NCBI GenBank assembly: GCA_016201575.1
Contig: JACQCN010000064.1
Span: forward strand, 1-6,628
Length of the DNA stretch: 6,628 nt
Source: Candidatus Rokuibacteriota bacterium
GTDB taxonomy: Bacteria; Methylomirabilota; Methylomirabilia; Rokubacteriales; CSP1-6
Direction of reading: 5' to 3'
Made by a program: the position numbers and the translations under genes. Below, piece after piece: positions 1-6,628 of the stretch (positions are counted from its first letter, which is position 1; each line of letters begins with the position of its first letter). Under the pieces are notes generated by a model. That model had not been told where the DNA came from and did not search any database. It worked only from the letters and a program-made list of their open reading frames with translations.

Positions 1-1340
1 ATGGCGCGCGGGCAGGCGTACCGGGAGTGGCTCCGGGGGCGGCGGGTCTCCGTCGTCGGGCTGGCCCGGAGCGGGGTGGCCGCCTGCCGCCTCCTGGTGG
101 AGTGCGGCGCCAAGGTCGTGGCCACCGACGAGAAGCCCCTGGCCGCGCTGGGCGCCGAGGCGCAGGGCCTCGCGGCGCTCGGAGTGCGGCTCCTGACCGG
201 CGGCCACCCGGCCGAGGCGTTCCGCGGGGCCGGGCTGGTGGTCGTGAGCCCGGGCGTGCCCGTCGACACGCCGACGTTCGCGCAGCTCCGCGCCACCACG
301 CCCGTCATCGGCGAGCTCGAGCTGGGCTGGCGGGCGATGGAGGCGGACACCATCGCCATCACCGGCACCAACGGCAAGACCACCACCACGGCGCTGGTGG
401 GCGCCCTCCTGCAGCAGCAGCCGCGGGCGGTGCTGGTCGCGGGGAACATCGGGACCCCGCTCTCGGCCCACGCGCTGACCTTCCCCGCCGACGGGATCGT
501 GGTGGCCGAGGTCTCGAGCTTCCAGCTCGCGACGATCGAGGCCTTCCGCCCGCGGGTGGCGGCGGTGCTGAACGTCACCCCCGACCATCTCGACCGCCAC
601 GGCCGCTTCGAGGCCTACGTCCGCGCCAAGGCGCGGATCTTCGAGAACCAGACGGCCCGGGACTGCGCGGTGCTGAACTGGGACGACGCGGTCGCGCGCG
701 GCCTCGCCCCGCGCACGCCGGCCCGCGTGCTCTGGTTCAGCCGGCTGGCCGCGCCCGATCCCGGCGTGTTCGTGCGCGAGGGCGGGATCGTGGCCAAGCT
801 GAACGGCCACGTCGAGGAGATTTGCCCGCTCGCCGAGATCACGCTGCGCGGCGCCCACAACGTGGAGAACGCGCTGGCGGCGGCGGCGTGCGCCCTCTGG
901 ACCGGCATGGCCCCCGACGCGATCCGGCGCGGGATCGGCCGCTTCCGCGGCGTGGCCCACCGCATCGAGTTCGTGCGCGCCGCGGGCGGCGTCGGCTGGT
1001 ACAACGACTCCAAGGGCACCAACGTCGCGTCGACGATCAAGGCGCTGGAGAGCTTCACGGAGCCGATCGTGCTGATCGCGGGCGGCAAGGGCAAGGGCCA
1101 GGACTGGGCGCCGCTGGCCGAGGCCGCGCGGGGCCGCGTGGCCCACGCGGTGCTGCTCGGCGAGGACGGCGACAAGATCGGCCACGCGCTCGAGGCGGCC
1201 GGCGTCCCCACGACGGCGGCGGCGACGATGGACGGCGCGATCCGCGCCGCCCGGGGCCTCGCCGAGCGCGGCGCCGTCGTGCTGCTCTCGCCCGCCTGCG
1301 CGTCTTCCGCGCCCTGGTCCTGGCGCTGCCCGAGCCCTGA
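1..1340 (+). CDS. murD: UDP-N-acetylmuramoyl-L-alanine--D-glutamate ligase (MurD), frameshifted near the C-terminus
   Basis: MurD is the cytoplasmic ATP-dependent ligase that adds D-Glu to UDP-MurNAc-L-Ala. Seen in the frame from ATG 1: an N-terminal Rossmann-like UDP-binding part (VVGLARSG, about residues 18-25); the ATP P-loop ITGTNGKTTTT (120-130); SSFQL (172-176); NVTPDHLDRH (191-200); Lys210 in YVRAKARI, the position of the carbamylated lysine; GAHNVENALAA (284-294); HRIEF (320-324); YNDSKGTN (334-341); GGKGKGQDW (361-369); and SPACAS ending at Ser435. After that the frame is wrong. The expected C-terminal end, VFRALVLALPEP then TGA, lies in the frame of codon 1302-1304 and stops at 1338-1340, next to the ftsW start. 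Compared with E. coli MurD, about 13 residues (a deletion of 3n+1 bases, about 40) are missing at the switch. ATG 1 fits the usual N-terminus, but nothing upstream is visible, so start and ribosome site are unverified. Identity is certain; whether the gene is truly broken is not. Confidence 0.93.
   Translation, partial: GARAGVPGVAPGAAGLRRRAGPERGGRLPPPGGVRRQGRGHRREAPGRAGRRGAGPRGARSAAPDRRPPGRGVPRGRAGGREPGRARRHADVRAAPRHHARHRRARAGLAGDGGGHHRHHRHQRQDHHHGAGGRPPAAAAAGGAGRGEHRDPALGPRADLPRRRDRGGRGLELPARDDRGLPPAGGGGAERHPRPSRPPRPLRGLRPRQGADLREPDGPGLRGAELGRRGRARPRPAHAGPRALVQPAGRARSRRVRARGRDRGQAERPRRGDLPARRDHAARRPQRGERAGGGGVRPLDRHGPRRDPARDRPLPRRGPPHRVRARRGRRRLVQRLQGHQRRVDDQGAGELHGADRADRGRQGQGPGLGAAGRGRAGPRGPRGAARRGRRQDRPRARGGRRPHDGGGDDGRRDPRRPGPRRARRRRAALARLRVFRALVLALPEP
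1300..1307 (+). other. murD: Deletion/frameshift junction in murD
   Basis: The bases here serve two readings at once. In the upstream murD frame they encode Ala-Ser at the end of the SPACAS motif; shifted by one base, GTC TTC (1302-1307) begins the MurD C-terminal tail VFRALVLALPEP. In E. coli MurD the two points lie about 13 residues apart (segment LDQFKNFEQRGNE). A short shared stretch (GCGTC or a near copy) at both ends of the lost segment would explain the junction, but the lost sequence cannot be seen, so the microhomology is inferred. Confidence 0.75.
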
Positions 1341-2521
1341 TGCCGCGCCCGCTCAAGCCCGACCTGTGGCTGTTCGCGGTCGCCCTCGTGCTCGTGTCCG
1401 TGGGCGTCGTCATGGTCTACTCGGCGAGCGCGATCCTCGCCGCCGACCGCTTCGGCGACCCGTACTACTTCCTGAAGCGGCAGCTCTTCTGGGCCCTGCT
1501 CGGCCTGGGCGGCCTGTGGGGGGCGCTGGCCCTCGACTACCGGCGGCTGGAGCCCGCGGCGCTGCCGCTGCTCGCCGTGGCCGCGCTGCTGCTCGTGCTG
1601 GTGCTGGTGCCGCCCTTCGGGCAGGCCATCAACGGCACGCGGCGCTGGCTCCGGTTCGGCAGCGTCTCCTTCCAGCCCGTCGAGCTGGCCAAGGTCGCCT
1701 ACGTGGTCTACCTCGCCCGCTACCTGGTCCGCGCGGGGGAGCGGATCCAGGACTTCTGGGGCGGCCTGGCCCCGCCGGTCCTCGTGGGCGCCGGGCTCGC
1801 CGTCCTCGTGCTGCGCCAGCCCGACCTCGGCAACAGCTTCACGCTGGTGGCGCTGGCGTTCGTGCTGCTGTTCCTCGCCGGCGCGCGGCCGCGGCACCTG
1901 CTGCTCGTGGGCGCGCCCGCGCTGCCGCTGCTGGGGATCGCCGTCTACATGGCGCCCTACCGGTGGCGGCGGATCCTCGCGTTCCTCAACCCCGAGGCCG
2001 ATCCGCTGCGGAGCGGCTTCCAGATCCTCCAGTCCATCCTGGCCATCGGGTCGGGGGGGCTCCTGGGCCGCGGGCTCGGCGGGTCCAAGCAGAAGCTCTT
2101 CTACCTCCCGGAGCCGCACACGGACTTCGTCTTCGCCGTGATCGGCGAGGAGCTCGGGCTGCTCGGCGGCCTGGCGATCGCCGGCCTCTTCATGGTGCTG
2201 ATCTGGCGCGGGCTCCGCGCCGGCCTACGGGCGCCGGATCTCTTCGGGAGCTACCTCGCGCTCGGGATCACGGCGATGCTGGCCACCGAGGCGATCGTGA
2301 ACCTCGGCGTCGTCACCGGCTCGCTCCCGACCAAGGGGCTGCCGCTGCCGTTCGTGTCCTTCGGCGGCTCCGCGCTCTTCATGACGATGCTGGCCACGGG
2401 GGTCCTGCTCAACATCTCGCAGCAGGGCGGTGACGGTGGAATCGCGGAGCACGCAGCGCGCGGAAGCTCAAACATCGGGTCCGGCGGGCGCGCGATGAGC
2501 GCCGTGGGCGCGAAGAGTTAG
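1340..2521 (+). CDS. ftsW: Septal peptidoglycan glycosyltransferase FtsW (SEDS family)
   Basis: FtsW is the polytopic inner-membrane SEDS protein that polymerises lipid II into septal glycan strands with its partner class B PBP (FtsI). The 393-residue product is hydrophobic almost throughout, consistent with about 10 membrane helices. SEDS signatures are present in order: MVYSAS (about 24-29), NGTRRW (98-103) followed by SFQPVELAK, RQPDLGNS (159-166), YRWRRILAFLNP, SGFQILQS, and PEPHTDFVFAVIGEELG, in which Asp262 matches the proposed catalytic Asp of the family. LPTKGLPLPFVSFGGS (329-344) is near the end. The start overlaps the intended murD stop (TGATG, 1338-1342), which implies translational coupling; no strong Shine-Dalgarno is visible. 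The conserved part ends at about NIS (358-360); the last 33 residues are a Gly/Ala/Ser-rich tail not recognised from the family. murG, the usual next gene, does not follow. Confidence 0.96.
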   Translation: MPRPLKPDLWLFAVALVLVSVGVVMVYSASAILAADRFGDPYYFLKRQLFWALLGLGGLWGALALDYRRLEPAALPLLAVAALLLVLVLVPPFGQAINGTRRWLRFGSVSFQPVELAKVAYVVYLARYLVRAGERIQDFWGGLAPPVLVGAGLAVLVLRQPDLGNSFTLVALAFVLLFLAGARPRHLLLVGAPALPLLGIAVYMAPYRWRRILAFLNPEADPLRSGFQILQSILAIGSGGLLGRGLGGSKQKLFYLPEPHTDFVFAVIGEELGLLGGLAIAGLFMVLIWRGLRAGLRAPDLFGSYLALGITAMLATEAIVNLGVVTGSLPTKGLPLPFVSFGGSALFMTMLATGVLLNISQQGGDGGIAEHAARGSSNIGSGGRAMSAVGAKS

Positions 2522-3900
<1,379 letters not shown>

Positions 3901-3907
<7 letters not shown>

Positions 3908-4779
3908 GTGAGATCCGGGGGGAAGTGCGGTTCAAGGAGCCCCTGAGCTTTCATACATCGCTCCGCATCGGCGGAGCGGCCGACATCTTCGTGGTCCCGC
4001 AGGACGTGGACGACATCCGGCACGCGCTGCTGTTCGCGGAGCGCGAGCAGCTCCCGGTGGAGGTGATCGGGGGCGGGAACAACCTGCTCGTGCGCGACCG
4101 CGGCGTCCGCGGCGTCGCGATCAAGCTGGCGGGCTGCCTGGGGCGGGCGGAGTTCCACGGCGAGGAGGCCCTGGCCGGCGCCGGCGCGAGCCTCTCCGCG
4201 CTGATCCGCGAGGCCGCCGCGCTGAACCTGGGCGGCATCGAGTGCCTGGTGGGGATCCCGGCCACGATCGGCGGCGCCCTGGCCATGAACGCCGGCACCG
4301 AGGACGGCTGGATCGGCGACTTCGTCTCCGCCGTGTACTTCCTCTACCCGGACGGCACCCTCGGCGAGTTCAAGCCGACGGAGGGCTCGTTCTCCTACCG
4401 TCAGTTCCACCACCCCGACGGCGCCACGCTGATCGGCTGCCGCTTGCAGCTCCACCGGCGCCCGCAGCCCGAGATCCAGAAGGACATCAAGGCGCGGCTG
4501 AAGCAGAAGAAGGCCACCCAGCCCATGGCCCTGGCCTCCGCCGGCTGCGTCTGGAAGAACCCGGCGGGCGACTCCGCCGGGCGGCTCATCGAGAAGGTCG
4601 GCCTCAAGGGCAAGCGCCTGAACGGCGCGGAGATATCCTCCAAGCACGCCAACTTCATCGTGAACCGCGGCGGCGCCAACGCCGTCGACGTGGCGGCGCT
4701 CATGGACATGACGCGTGAGCGCGTGCATCACCAGTTCGGGATCGTCCTCGAGCCCGAGATCCGGATCATGGGGGAATAG
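3901..4779 (+). CDS. murB: UDP-N-acetylenolpyruvoylglucosamine reductase (MurB), short type II form
   Basis: MurB is the cytoplasmic FAD-dependent enzyme that reduces UDP-GlcNAc-enolpyruvate to UDP-MurNAc with NADPH, the substrate of MurC. At 292 residues it fits the short type II family. Seen: [14 protein letters not shown] near residue 20, the start of the FAD-binding domain; [10 protein letters not shown] (57-66); [10 protein letters not shown] (about 97-106); [22 protein letters not shown] (about 111-132), the classic FAD pocket; FSYRQF (164-169), with the Tyr-Arg typical of the active site; SAGCVWKNP (213-221), where Cys216 takes the place of the proton-donating Ser found in many MurBs; [14 protein letters not shown]; and [10 protein letters not shown] at the C-terminus, with the conserved catalytic Glu region. 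A Cys at the donor position is known in other type II MurBs and does not imply loss of function. Shine-Dalgarno and start are clear. The usual neighbour ddl does not follow; a 108-base gap separates this gene from ftsQ. Confidence 0.96.
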
Positions 4780-4818
4780 CGGCCGCGTCGATCGCGCGCA
4801 CGAGGAGGCGGGAATAGA

Positions 4819-4837
4819 GAACCAGGCGTGTTGGTTC
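4819..4837. repeat. Inverted repeat, 6 bp stem with 7-base loop
   Basis: GAACCA (4819-4824) pairs perfectly with TGGTTC (4832-4837) across a 7-base loop. By itself it is short and could occur by chance, but it stands directly upstream of the larger hairpin at 4841-4880. No function can be assigned from the sequence. Confidence 0.55.
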
Positions 4838-4840
4838 CGG

Positions 4841-4880
4841 CGGGGCGCGGGGGTGGCGAGGCCCGGGTGCCCGCGCCCTG
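4841..4880. repeat. GC-rich hairpin just upstream of the ftsQ start
   Basis: GGGCGCGGG (4843-4851) is the exact reverse complement of CCCGCGCCC (4870-4878). One G-U and one C-G pair extend it outward to 4841 and 4880, giving an 11-pair stem around an 18-base loop. It ends 7 bases before ATG 4888. The 3' flank is ATAAATAATG, not a T-run, so it is not a standard intrinsic terminator. It could stabilise the murB message end, act as a weak terminator or attenuator, or influence ftsQ initiation; these roles are inference. GC-rich DNA forms such stems by chance more often than average DNA. Confidence 0.6.
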
Positions 4881-4887
4881 ATAAATA

Positions 4888-5742
4888 ATGATGGCACTGC
4901 TCTCCCCGCGTTCGGTTGGCCACGCGTACGGCGACGTCGGCGACCGTCTCCCGCTCATCGAGCGGCAGCGCGTGCGGCGCGGGCCGGCGCAGCGGGCGCG
5001 CCGTCTCCGCCGCCGTCTGCGCGCGGCGCTGATCGGGCTGGGCGGCGCCGGCGCCCTCGCCGGGGGCGTGCTCACCGTCCACTTCGCGCTCACCTCGCCC
5101 CGCTTCGCCGTCGCCGCCATCGACGTCCGCGGCGTGAGCCGCCTGAGCCCGGCCGCCGTCGTCCAGGCGGCGGGGCTCGCGCCCGGCGAGAACTTCTTCC
5201 GCGTCGACGGGTCGGAGATCGTCCGGCGCCTCGAGGCCTTTCCCGAGATCCGCCGCGCCGACGTGATCCGCTCCTGGCCCAATCGCGTGACGATCCTCGT
5301 GGAGGAGCGGCGCCCGTTCACGCTGGTCCACGCGGGGCGGCTGCACTGGATCGACGAGGAGGGCGTGCCCGTCGGCGAGGAGCGGCGGGCGGTGGTGCCG
5401 CCGGCGCCCGTGATCAGCGGGCTCACGCCGGACGAGCTGGCGGTCATGCGGGAGCGACCGTCGCCGCGGGCGCGCCTGGCCATCCACCTGATCCGGACGC
5501 TGCTGCGCACGGGGAGCGCTCTCGCCGCGCAGATCTCCGAGATCGACGTGAGCCGGGCCGACGACCCGGTGCTCTACACCGTCGACGGCGTGGAGGTGCG
5601 CATCGGCACCGACAACTGGGAGAGCCGGCTCGCCCGCCTCGAAGGCGTGCTGGGCCAGATCGCGACGACGCCGGAGCCGGTCAGCGCGATCGATCTACGA
5701 TTCCGCGACCAGGTCGTGCTCAACGGAGGAGCGTCACGGTGA
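4888..5742 (+). CDS. ftsQ: Cell division protein FtsQ (DivIB/FtsQ family, POTRA domain)
   Basis: FtsQ is a bitopic inner-membrane divisome protein that links early and late division proteins through FtsB/FtsL. The 284-residue product has the family layout: a short, very Arg-rich cytoplasmic tail (about 1-46), one membrane helix (about 47-68, Ala/Gly/Leu-rich), then a periplasmic POTRA domain (about 73-142) opening with FAVAAIDVRGVSRLS and containing LAPGENFFRVD, FPEIRRADVIRSWPNRVTILVEERRP, then HWIDEEGVPV and the beta domain to the C-terminus (SAIDLRFRDQVVL near the end). Sequence identity in this family is low, so the call rests on architecture and place before ftsA. ATG 4888 is the first possible start, because TAA 4882-4884 is in frame just upstream; ATG 4891 is equally possible. 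No Shine-Dalgarno precedes either. The gene ends in a GTGA overlap with ftsA. It looks intact. Confidence 0.92.
   Translation: MMALLSPRSVGHAYGDVGDRLPLIERQRVRRGPAQRARRLRRRLRAALIGLGGAGALAGGVLTVHFALTSPRFAVAAIDVRGVSRLSPAAVVQAAGLAPGENFFRVDGSEIVRRLEAFPEIRRADVIRSWPNRVTILVEERRPFTLVHAGRLHWIDEEGVPVGEERRAVVPPAPVISGLTPDELAVMRERPSPRARLAIHLIRTLLRTGSALAAQISEIDVSRADDPVLYTVDGVEVRIGTDNWESRLARLEGVLGQIATTPEPVSAIDLRFRDQVVLNGGASR
5725..5730 (+). promoter_or_regulatory. Shine-Dalgarno of ftsA
   Basis: GGAGGA lies within the last codons of ftsQ, 8-9 bases before GTG 5739. It supports the GTG start and the 4-base GTGA overlap with the ftsQ stop. Confidence 0.75.
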
Positions 5743-6628
5743 GACGCGGGCGGGAGCAGAACGTCATCGTCGGCCTCGACGTGGGGACCACCAAGATCTG
5801 CGTCATCATCGCCGACGTCGGCCCCACCGGGGGGCTCGACGTGATCGGCGTCGGCGCCTCGCCCTCGCGCGGCCTGCGCAAGGGCGTCGTGGTGAACATC
5901 GACTCCACGGTGGAGGCGATCCGCAAGGCGGTGGCGGAGGCCGAGCAGATGGCCGGGGTGGAGGTGTCCTCGGTCTACGCGGGCGTGGCGGGGGGCCACA
6001 TCCGCGGGATCAACAGCCGGGGCGTGGTCGCCGTGTCCGCCAGGAACCGCGAGGTCAGCCAGTCGGACATCGACCGGGCGCTGGAGGCGGCCAAGGCCAT
6101 CAACCTGCCCCCGGACCGCGAGATCATCCACGTCCTGCCCCAGGCCTTCGTCGTCGACGACCAGGACGGCGTGCGCGAGCCCCTCGGCATGTCGGGCGTG
6201 CGGCTCGAGGTCGAGGTGCAGGCCGTGCTCTCGCCCGACGAGAAGGAGCTCGGCGTCCTGATGATCGACATCGGCGGGGGCACCACCGACGCCGCCCTGT
6301 TCCGCGAGGGCGCCATCTGGCACACGGCGATCCTGCCCCTCGGCGGCGACCACATCACCAACGACATCGCGGTGGGGCTGCGCACGCCCACCGCCGACGC
6401 CGAGGACCTGAAGAAGCGCTACGGCTGCGCCCTCACCGCCCTCGTGCGCGAGGACGAGACGATCGACGTGCCCTCGGTGGGGGGGCGCAAGCCGCGGCAG
6501 CTCTCGCGGCAGATCCTGTCGGAGATCGTCCAGCCCCGCGTCGAGGAGATCTTCACGCTGGTGGCGCGCGAGCTCTCCAAGGCCGGCCTCCACGACGCGG
6601 CCACCGCCGGCGTCGTCGTGACCGGCGG
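5739..6628 (+). CDS. ftsA: Cell division protein FtsA, 3' end outside window, internal in-frame gap
   Basis: FtsA is the actin-like ATPase that tethers FtsZ to the membrane and recruits later divisome proteins. From GTG 5739 the visible 296 codons show: the first phosphate loop GLDVGTTK (12-19); IGVGASPSRGLRKG; the 1C-domain region around YAGVAGGHIRGINSRGVVAVS (about 79-99); HVLPQAFVVDD; PLGMSGVRLEVEV (about 148-160); then AVLSPDEKELG, the second phosphate loop DIGGGTTD (177-184), PLGGDHITNDIAVGLRTP, VPSVGGRKPR, and VVVTGG at the window edge. In E. coli FtsA about 36 residues lie between the equivalents of VRLEVEV and AVLSPDEKELG (beginning HLITCHNDMAKNIVKAVERC); here a single Gln fills that space. 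The missing part covers the end of domain 1C and the start of 2A. The reading frame is kept. Identity is certain; function of this version is doubtful if the sequence is correct. Translationally coupled to ftsQ; ftsZ would be expected next. Confidence 0.95.
   Translation, partial: MRRGREQNVIVGLDVGTTKICVIIADVGPTGGLDVIGVGASPSRGLRKGVVVNIDSTVEAIRKAVAEAEQMAGVEVSSVYAGVAGGHIRGINSRGVVAVSARNREVSQSDIDRALEAAKAINLPPDREIIHVLPQAFVVDDQDGVREPLGMSGVRLEVEVQAVLSPDEKELGVLMIDIGGGTTDAALFREGAIWHTAILPLGGDHITNDIAVGLRTPTADAEDLKKRYGCALTALVREDETIDVPSVGGRKPRQLSRQILSEIVQPRVEEIFTLVARELSKAGLHDAATAGVVVTG
6216..6224 (+). other. ftsA: In-frame deletion junction in ftsA
   Basis: Codons Val160-Gln161-Ala162 join two family blocks that are normally separated by about 35 residues. 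The left block (GMSGVRLEVEV) normally continues into a His-X-Val/Ile-Thr strand and a helix with the V.rAGL pattern, and the right block (AVLSPDEKELG) normally follows a LEPLASS-like segment; neither is present. Both flanks match the family closely, so the gap is abrupt. The size, about 105 bases, is estimated from remembered E. coli FtsA. Confidence 0.75.

Larger units (their letters stand above)
4780..4887. other. murB-ftsQ intergenic spacer, structured, no gene
   Basis: This 108-base gap is the only real intergenic space in the window. It holds an AGGAGG (4803-4808) with no start codon at normal distance, then two inverted repeats (4819-4837 and 4841-4880), then a short A/T-rich stretch (ATAAATAAT, 4881-4889) that runs into the ftsQ start. 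The A/T stretch stands out in this GC-rich DNA and could be a -10-like element or an unstructured ribosome landing site, but no convincing -35 lies 16-18 bases upstream. A GTG frame at 4828-4881 (17 codons) resembles nothing known. The ddl gene often found at this place is absent, and I see no recognisable remnant of it. Confidence 0.7.

Noticed and set aside
2048..2058. Run of seven G in ftsW as a frameshift site
   Set aside because: The FtsW frame is conserved on both sides of the run, so no shift is present.
1055..2119. 354-codon open frame on the - strand across the murD-ftsW junction
   Set aside because: Low-complexity Glu/Arg/Gln/Pro composition, no motif, and fully covered by murD and ftsW.
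2430..2498. Short GTG frame inside the ftsW tail, considered as a murG start remnant
   Set aside because: Its 22 codons show none of the MurG N-terminal glycine-rich GGGTGGH signature.
4828..4881. 17-codon GTG frame in the murB-ftsQ gap as a leader peptide
   Set aside because: No Shine-Dalgarno at proper distance, no run of a regulatory codon, and composition as expected by chance.
4841..4890. Intrinsic terminator after murB
   Set aside because: The stem is strong but is followed by ATAAATAATG and not a T-tract, so a standard terminator call is not supported.
5574..6593. 339-codon open frame on the - strand opposite ftsA
   Set aside because: Mirror of ftsA codon bias; His/Asp/Leu-rich with no recognisable motif.

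Overview
This window is a 6.6 kb piece of a bacterial division and cell wall (dcw) cluster. All genes lie on the + strand, in the order murD - ftsW - murC - murB - ftsQ - ftsA, with ftsA running off the right edge. Base composition is very GC-rich (roughly 70% or more), with strong G/C preference at third codon positions, which also opens long spurious frames on both strands. The proteins look like those of a high-GC, soil or sediment type Gram-negative lineage. My best guess is Methylomirabilota/Rokubacteria or a deltaproteobacteria-like group, from the general look of MurC, FtsW and FtsA; this is an impression, not a placement. No mobile element, CRISPR array, tRNA or rRNA was seen.

Layout: murD (1-1340) and ftsW (1340-2521) meet in a TGATG stop/start overlap. 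murC (2522-3907) starts on the base after the ftsW stop. murB (3901-4779) overlaps the end of murC and has a good Shine-Dalgarno. A 108 bp gap (4780-4887) holds two consecutive inverted repeats. ftsQ (4888-5742) follows and overlaps ftsA (5739-6628+) through GTGA. The Mur enzymes act in the cytoplasm: MurB and MurC make UDP-MurNAc and UDP-MurNAc-L-Ala, and MurD adds D-Glu. FtsW polymerises lipid II at the septum, and FtsQ and FtsA belong to the divisome.

The odd parts are absences. (1) murD loses its reading frame at about base 1303: roughly 13 conserved C-terminal residues are missing and the true C-terminal end continues in another frame up to the ftsW start. (2) ftsA lacks about 35 conserved residues, in frame, at about base 6219. 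(3) murG, which usually sits between ftsW and murC, is absent. (4) ddl, often found between murB and ftsQ, is also absent. Two gene-damaging deletions in essential genes within one window suggest assembly collapse or sequence error at least as strongly as biology. The missing murG and ddl may be true rearrangements or part of the same artefact. I found no evidence of a new biological system here.
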